Shown here: one piece after another, positions 5,104 to 7,931 of the stretch
How the letters are laid out: each line of letters opens with the position of its first letter
How positions within the stretch are numbered: the first letter of the stretch is position 1
From: an uncultured Burkholderiales bacterium
GTDB lineage: Bacteria; Pseudomonadota; Gammaproteobacteria; Burkholderiales; Burkholderiaceae_C
Length of the DNA stretch: 7,931 bases
Assembly: GCA_903926695.1 (NCBI GenBank)
Contig: CAIYKK010000434.1
Coordinates: forward strand, 1 to 7,931
Direction: 5' to 3'
Position numbers and translations under genes: made by a program
Notes under the pieces: model-generated
The model's input: the letters and a program-made list of their open reading frames with translations, nothing else
What the model was told of the DNA's origin: nothing
Databases searched by the model: none

Positions 5104-7083
5104 ATGGCCGACAAAATCTCTACCGTTTCCCCCGTTTATTCCGAAGGTTCCATCCGCGTGCTCAAGGGCCTGGAGCCTGTCAAACAGCGCCCCGGCATGT
5201 ACACGCGTACCGACAATCCGCTGCACATCATCCAGGAAGTGCTGGACAACGCCGCCGATGAGGCGCTGGCCGGGCACGGCAAAAAAATCAAGGTCACGCT
5301 CCACCTTGACGGCTCGGTGACCATCGAAGACGACGGGCGCGGCATTCCGTTCGGCCTGCACCCGGAAGAAAAAGCGCCAGTCGTCGAACTGGTTTTCACA
5401 AGGCTGCACGCGGGCGGCAAGTTCGACAAGGGCAATGGCGGCGCGTACAGCTTTTCCGGCGGCCTGCACGGCGTGGGCGTGAGCGTGACGAATGCGCTGT
5501 CCACCCGGCTCGAAGTCAGCTCGCACCGTGAGGGCCAGGTGGCGTGGCTGGTTTTCTCGGGCGGCGACGTGATCGAGCCGCTCGAATTACGCCCCAACGG
5601 CCCCGGCGACCGCAAAACCGGCACCACGGTGCGCGCCTGGCCGGACGCCAAATATTTTGAATCCTCCGCGCTGCCGATGGCCGAGCTGACGCATTTACTG
5701 CGCAGCAAGGCCGTGTTGATGCCCGGCGTCAGCGTCACGCTGACGAACGAAAAAACCAAAGACGCGCAAACCTGGCTCTACAAAGGTGGCCTGCGCGACT
5801 ATCTGTTGCAAACCCTGAGCAGCGACACCGTGATTCCACCGTTTGACGGCGAGGGTTTTGCCAACGCCGCGCACGAAACCTTTGCCGAAGGCGAGGGCGC
5901 GAGCTGGGTCGTCGCTTTCACCGAAGACGGCCAGCCGGTGCGCGAAAGCTACGTCAACCTGATTCCGACCAGCGCGGGCGGCACGCACGAAAGCGGGCTG
6001 CGCGACGGGCTGTTCACCGCCGTCAAGAGTTTTATCGACTTTCACTCGCTGCTGCCCAAGGGCGTCAAGCTGATGCCCGAAGACGTGTTTGCCCGCGCCA
6101 GCTATGTTCTGAGCGCCAAGGTGCTGGACCCGCAGTTTCAGGGCCAGATCAAGGAGCGCCTCAATTCACGCGACGCGGTGCGGTTGGTGTCCAGCTTTGT
6201 GCGCCCGGCGTTGGAACTCTGGCTGAACCAGCACGTCGATTACGGCAAAAAGCTCGCTGAACTCGCCATCAAGGCCGCGCAAAGCCGCCAGAAAGCGGGC
6301 CAAAAGGTCGAAAAGCGCAAAGGCTCGGGCGTGGCCGTGCTGCCCGGCAAGCTCACCGACTGCGAAAGCAAAGACTTGGCGCACAACGAGGTGTTTCTGG
6401 TCGAGGGCGATTCAGCCGGTGGCAGCGCCAAAATGGGCCGCAACAAAGAAAATCAAGCCGTTTTGCCGCTGCGCGGCAAGGTGCTCAACACCTGGGAAGT
6501 GGACCGCGACCGGCTCTTCGCCAACACCGAAATTCACGACATTGCGGTGGCCATCGGCGTCGATCCGCACGGCCCGAACGACACGCCGGATTTGAGCGGC
6601 CTGCGCTACGGCAAGGTCTGCATCCTGTCGGACGCGGATGTGGACGGCTCGCACATTCAGGTGCTGCTGCTGACGCTGTTTTTCCGCCATTTCCCCAAGC
6701 TGATAGACGCCGGACATATTTATGTGGCGCGCCCGCCGCTTTACCGGGTCGATGCGCCCGCACGCGGCAAAAAGCCCGCGTCCAAGGTCTATGCGCTCGA
6801 CGAAGGCGAATTGACCGCCATTCTCGACAAGCTGCGCAAAGACGGCGTGCGCGACACCGCCTGGAGCATCAGCCGCTTCAAGGGGCTGGGCGAGATGAGC
6901 GCCGAGCAGCTATGGGACACAACGCTCAACCCCGACACGCGCCGCCTGATGCCGGTGCGTTTGGGCAACCAGAATTTTGGCCAGACCGAGAGCCTCATCA
7001 CCAAACTGATGGGCAAAGGCGAAGCGGCAGCCCGGCGCGAATTGATGGAACTGCACGGAGATGCGGTGGAGGTTGATATTTGA
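5104..7083 (+). CDS. parE: DNA topoisomerase IV subunit B (ParE)
   Basis: ATPase subunit of topoisomerase IV, which with ParC decatenates replicated chromosomes. It is 659 residues, typical for ParE and shorter than GyrB of enteric bacteria. The GHKL ATPase has the N-box EVLDNAADEALAG (45-57, catalytic E45 and Mg-binding N49), D76 in DDGRGIP (76-82), and the ATP-lid glycines in SGGLHGVGVSVTN (118-130). A transducer domain (about 225-400) follows, with a QSRQK-type loop at 393-397. The TOPRIM metal site is E434 in EGDSAGG and D510/D512/D514 in LSDADVDGSH. Conserved C-terminal motifs are QAVLPLRGKVLN (451-462) and FKGLGEM (592-598). ParE rather than GyrB is chosen from overall length, sequence character and the neighbouring lytic transglycosylase gene. 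ATG 5104 gives the family N-terminus but lacks a clear ribosome binding site. All catalytic residues are present. Confidence 0.97.
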   Translation: MADKISTVSPVYSEGSIRVLKGLEPVKQRPGMYTRTDNPLHIIQEVLDNAADEALAGHGKKIKVTLHLDGSVTIEDDGRGIPFGLHPEEKAPVVELVFTRLHAGGKFDKGNGGAYSFSGGLHGVGVSVTNALSTRLEVSSHREGQVAWLVFSGGDVIEPLELRPNGPGDRKTGTTVRAWPDAKYFESSALPMAELTHLLRSKAVLMPGVSVTLTNEKTKDAQTWLYKGGLRDYLLQTLSSDTVIPPFDGEGFANAAHETFAEGEGASWVVAFTEDGQPVRESYVNLIPTSAGGTHESGLRDGLFTAVKSFIDFHSLLPKGVKLMPEDVFARASYVLSAKVLDPQFQGQIKERLNSRDAVRLVSSFVRPALELWLNQHVDYGKKLAELAIKAAQSRQKAGQKVEKRKGSGVAVLPGKLTDCESKDLAHNEVFLVEGDSAGGSAKMGRNKENQAVLPLRGKVLNTWEVDRDRLFANTEIHDIAVAIGVDPHGPNDTPDLSGLRYGKVCILSDADVDGSHIQVLLLTLFFRHFPKLIDAGHIYVARPPLYRVDAPARGKKPASKVYALDEGELTAILDKLRKDGVRDTAWSISRFKGLGEMSAEQLWDTTLNPDTRRLMPVRLGNQNFGQTESLITKLMGKGEAAARRELMELHGDAVEVDI

Positions 7084-7105
7084 ATCACAACACAGGGAGT
7101 TTTTT

Positions 7106-7931
7106 ATGGCATTGCAACATTTGGAATTGTTTCAGGGGCGGGCCGCAGGTGCCTGCACGTTGGTTGGACGCGGCGCGGTTCGCTGGCGGACTTTGGCGCT
7201 GGCGCTGCTGGGCGTGCTGCTGACAGCCTGGCTGGCCAAGCCTGCGCGGGCCGATGTCTGGGGCTACGTCGATGGCAAGGGCGCCGGGCATTTTTCGACA
7301 AAAAAGTCCGATGAGCGTTACGAGCTTTTTTTCCGGGGCGCTGAAGACTTTGACCAAGGCAAGGAGATCAGCCCCGCCAAACCGGCCCCCAAAATGGGCG
7401 CAGCGGGCGCGCCGCCCAAGCTGCTGGCGTATTTTGAAATCTCGCCCAGCTACAAAGCGGTCAAGCACCTGATCCGCGAAGCCTCCACCACCCACGGCAT
7501 CGACTACGAACTGCTACAGGCCGTGATTGCCACCGAGTCCGGTTTTAATACGCGGGCGGTTTCGCCCAAAGGCGCCATCGGGCTGATGCAGCTGATTCCA
7601 CCGACGGCGGCGCGCTACGGCGTCAAGGACGACGAGAACTCGCTGGCCGAAGAAAAGCTCACCGATCCCAAAACCAATATCCGCGCAGGCTCGCGCTACC
7701 TGAACTACCTGATCAAGCTGTTTCCCGGCGAGCTGGAACTGGCCATCGCCGCCTACAACGCGGGCGAAGGCGCGGTCAAGCGGGCGGGCAACAAAATCCC
7801 CAATTACCCGGAAACCCAGAATTACGTGAAAACTGTCATGCAGCTTTACCAGCACCTCAAACCGCCCGCCAGTCTGGCCGCGACCATCACCACCACCGCA
7901 GGCCACCGCGTTCGCGCCCAAATCCCCGGCC
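7106..7931 (+). CDS. Lytic transglycosylase with SLT domain, 3' truncated by the window edge
   Basis: Periplasmic enzyme that cleaves the MurNAc-GlcNAc bond of peptidoglycan, forming 1,6-anhydro ends. The frame is open from ATG 7106 to the last base (275 complete codons, no stop), so the C-terminus is missing. The start is supported by AGGGAG at 7094-7099, 6 nt away. A long basic n-region (R22, R26, R28) precedes a hydrophobic core (30-44) and a probable signal peptidase I site after ARA49. The mature protein begins DVWGYVDGKGAGHFS (50-64), which resembles the DUF4124-type N-terminal motif. The catalytic domain spans about 115-250, with catalytic E144 in ATESGFN, GLMQLIP (159-165) and AYNAGEGAV (216-224), all hallmarks of the Slt/MltC-like soluble lytic transglycosylase fold. 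It follows parE by 22 bp and is likely in the same transcript; parC may follow outside the window. Confidence 0.92.
   Translation, partial: MALQHLELFQGRAAGACTLVGRGAVRWRTLALALLGVLLTAWLAKPARADVWGYVDGKGAGHFSTKKSDERYELFFRGAEDFDQGKEISPAKPAPKMGAAGAPPKLLAYFEISPSYKAVKHLIREASTTHGIDYELLQAVIATESGFNTRAVSPKGAIGLMQLIPPTAARYGVKDDENSLAEEKLTDPKTNIRAGSRYLNYLIKLFPGELELAIAAYNAGEGAVKRAGNKIPNYPETQNYVKTVMQLYQHLKPPASLAATITTTAGHRVRAQIPG

Noticed and set aside
4852..5526. 224-codon minus-strand open frame spanning the MFS start, the divergent region and the start of parE
   Set aside because: It overlaps two convincing genes out of frame and crosses the promoter region; its translation has no coherent domain.

Overview
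This 7.9 kb window looks like chromosomal DNA of a betaproteobacterium, most likely order Burkholderiales and probably a Comamonadaceae-type organism (Polaromonas/Rhodoferax/Acidovorax-like). That placement is inferred from the protein sequences, the GC-rich coding style and the gene order; no search was run. I see no insertion sequence, phage gene, CRISPR array, tRNA or rRNA. The content is mainly housekeeping: ribosome modification, cell envelope, lysine/peptidoglycan precursor synthesis and chromosome decatenation.

Layout. Positions 1-895 (+) hold the 3' part of a JmjC/cupin ribosomal oxygenase gene (RoxA/YcfD type), cut by the window edge. Positions 896-1147 are a non-coding, AT-richer stretch with a TATAAT promoter element, a perfect 11-bp inverted repeat placed where the transcript should begin, and a tandem TTTTGACAG repeat. 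They lead into a 73-residue Ala/Pro-rich lipoprotein gene (1148-1369, +) that ends at a strong hairpin terminator (1385-1414). On the other strand, dapA (3504-2620) and bamC (2600-1455) form a two-gene operon that converges on the same terminator. Further upstream on the minus strand lie an MFS transporter gene (5003-3762) and, one base after its stop codon, a 39-codon single-pass membrane peptide gene (3760-3641). A 100-bp divergent region (5004-5103) separates the MFS gene from parE (5104-7083, +). parE is followed after 22 bp by a lytic transglycosylase gene (7106 onward, +) that runs off the right edge.

How the genes fit together. dapA makes the first committed intermediate toward diaminopimelate and lysine, which feeds peptidoglycan. 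bamC encodes a lipoprotein of the outer-membrane beta-barrel assembly complex. The dapA-bamC pairing is also known from E. coli. parE encodes the ATPase/TOPRIM subunit of topoisomerase IV; its partner parC is not in the window and may lie beyond the right edge. The lytic transglycosylase cuts peptidoglycan, so its apparent co-transcription with parE joins chromosome separation and wall remodelling in one unit.

I do not see a clearly new multi-gene system. The parts most worth a second look are the small lipoprotein locus and the unannotated-looking 39-residue peptide. The lipoprotein locus combines a strong promoter element, a 5' hairpin, a distinctive codon bias, a strong terminator and a C-terminal lysine.
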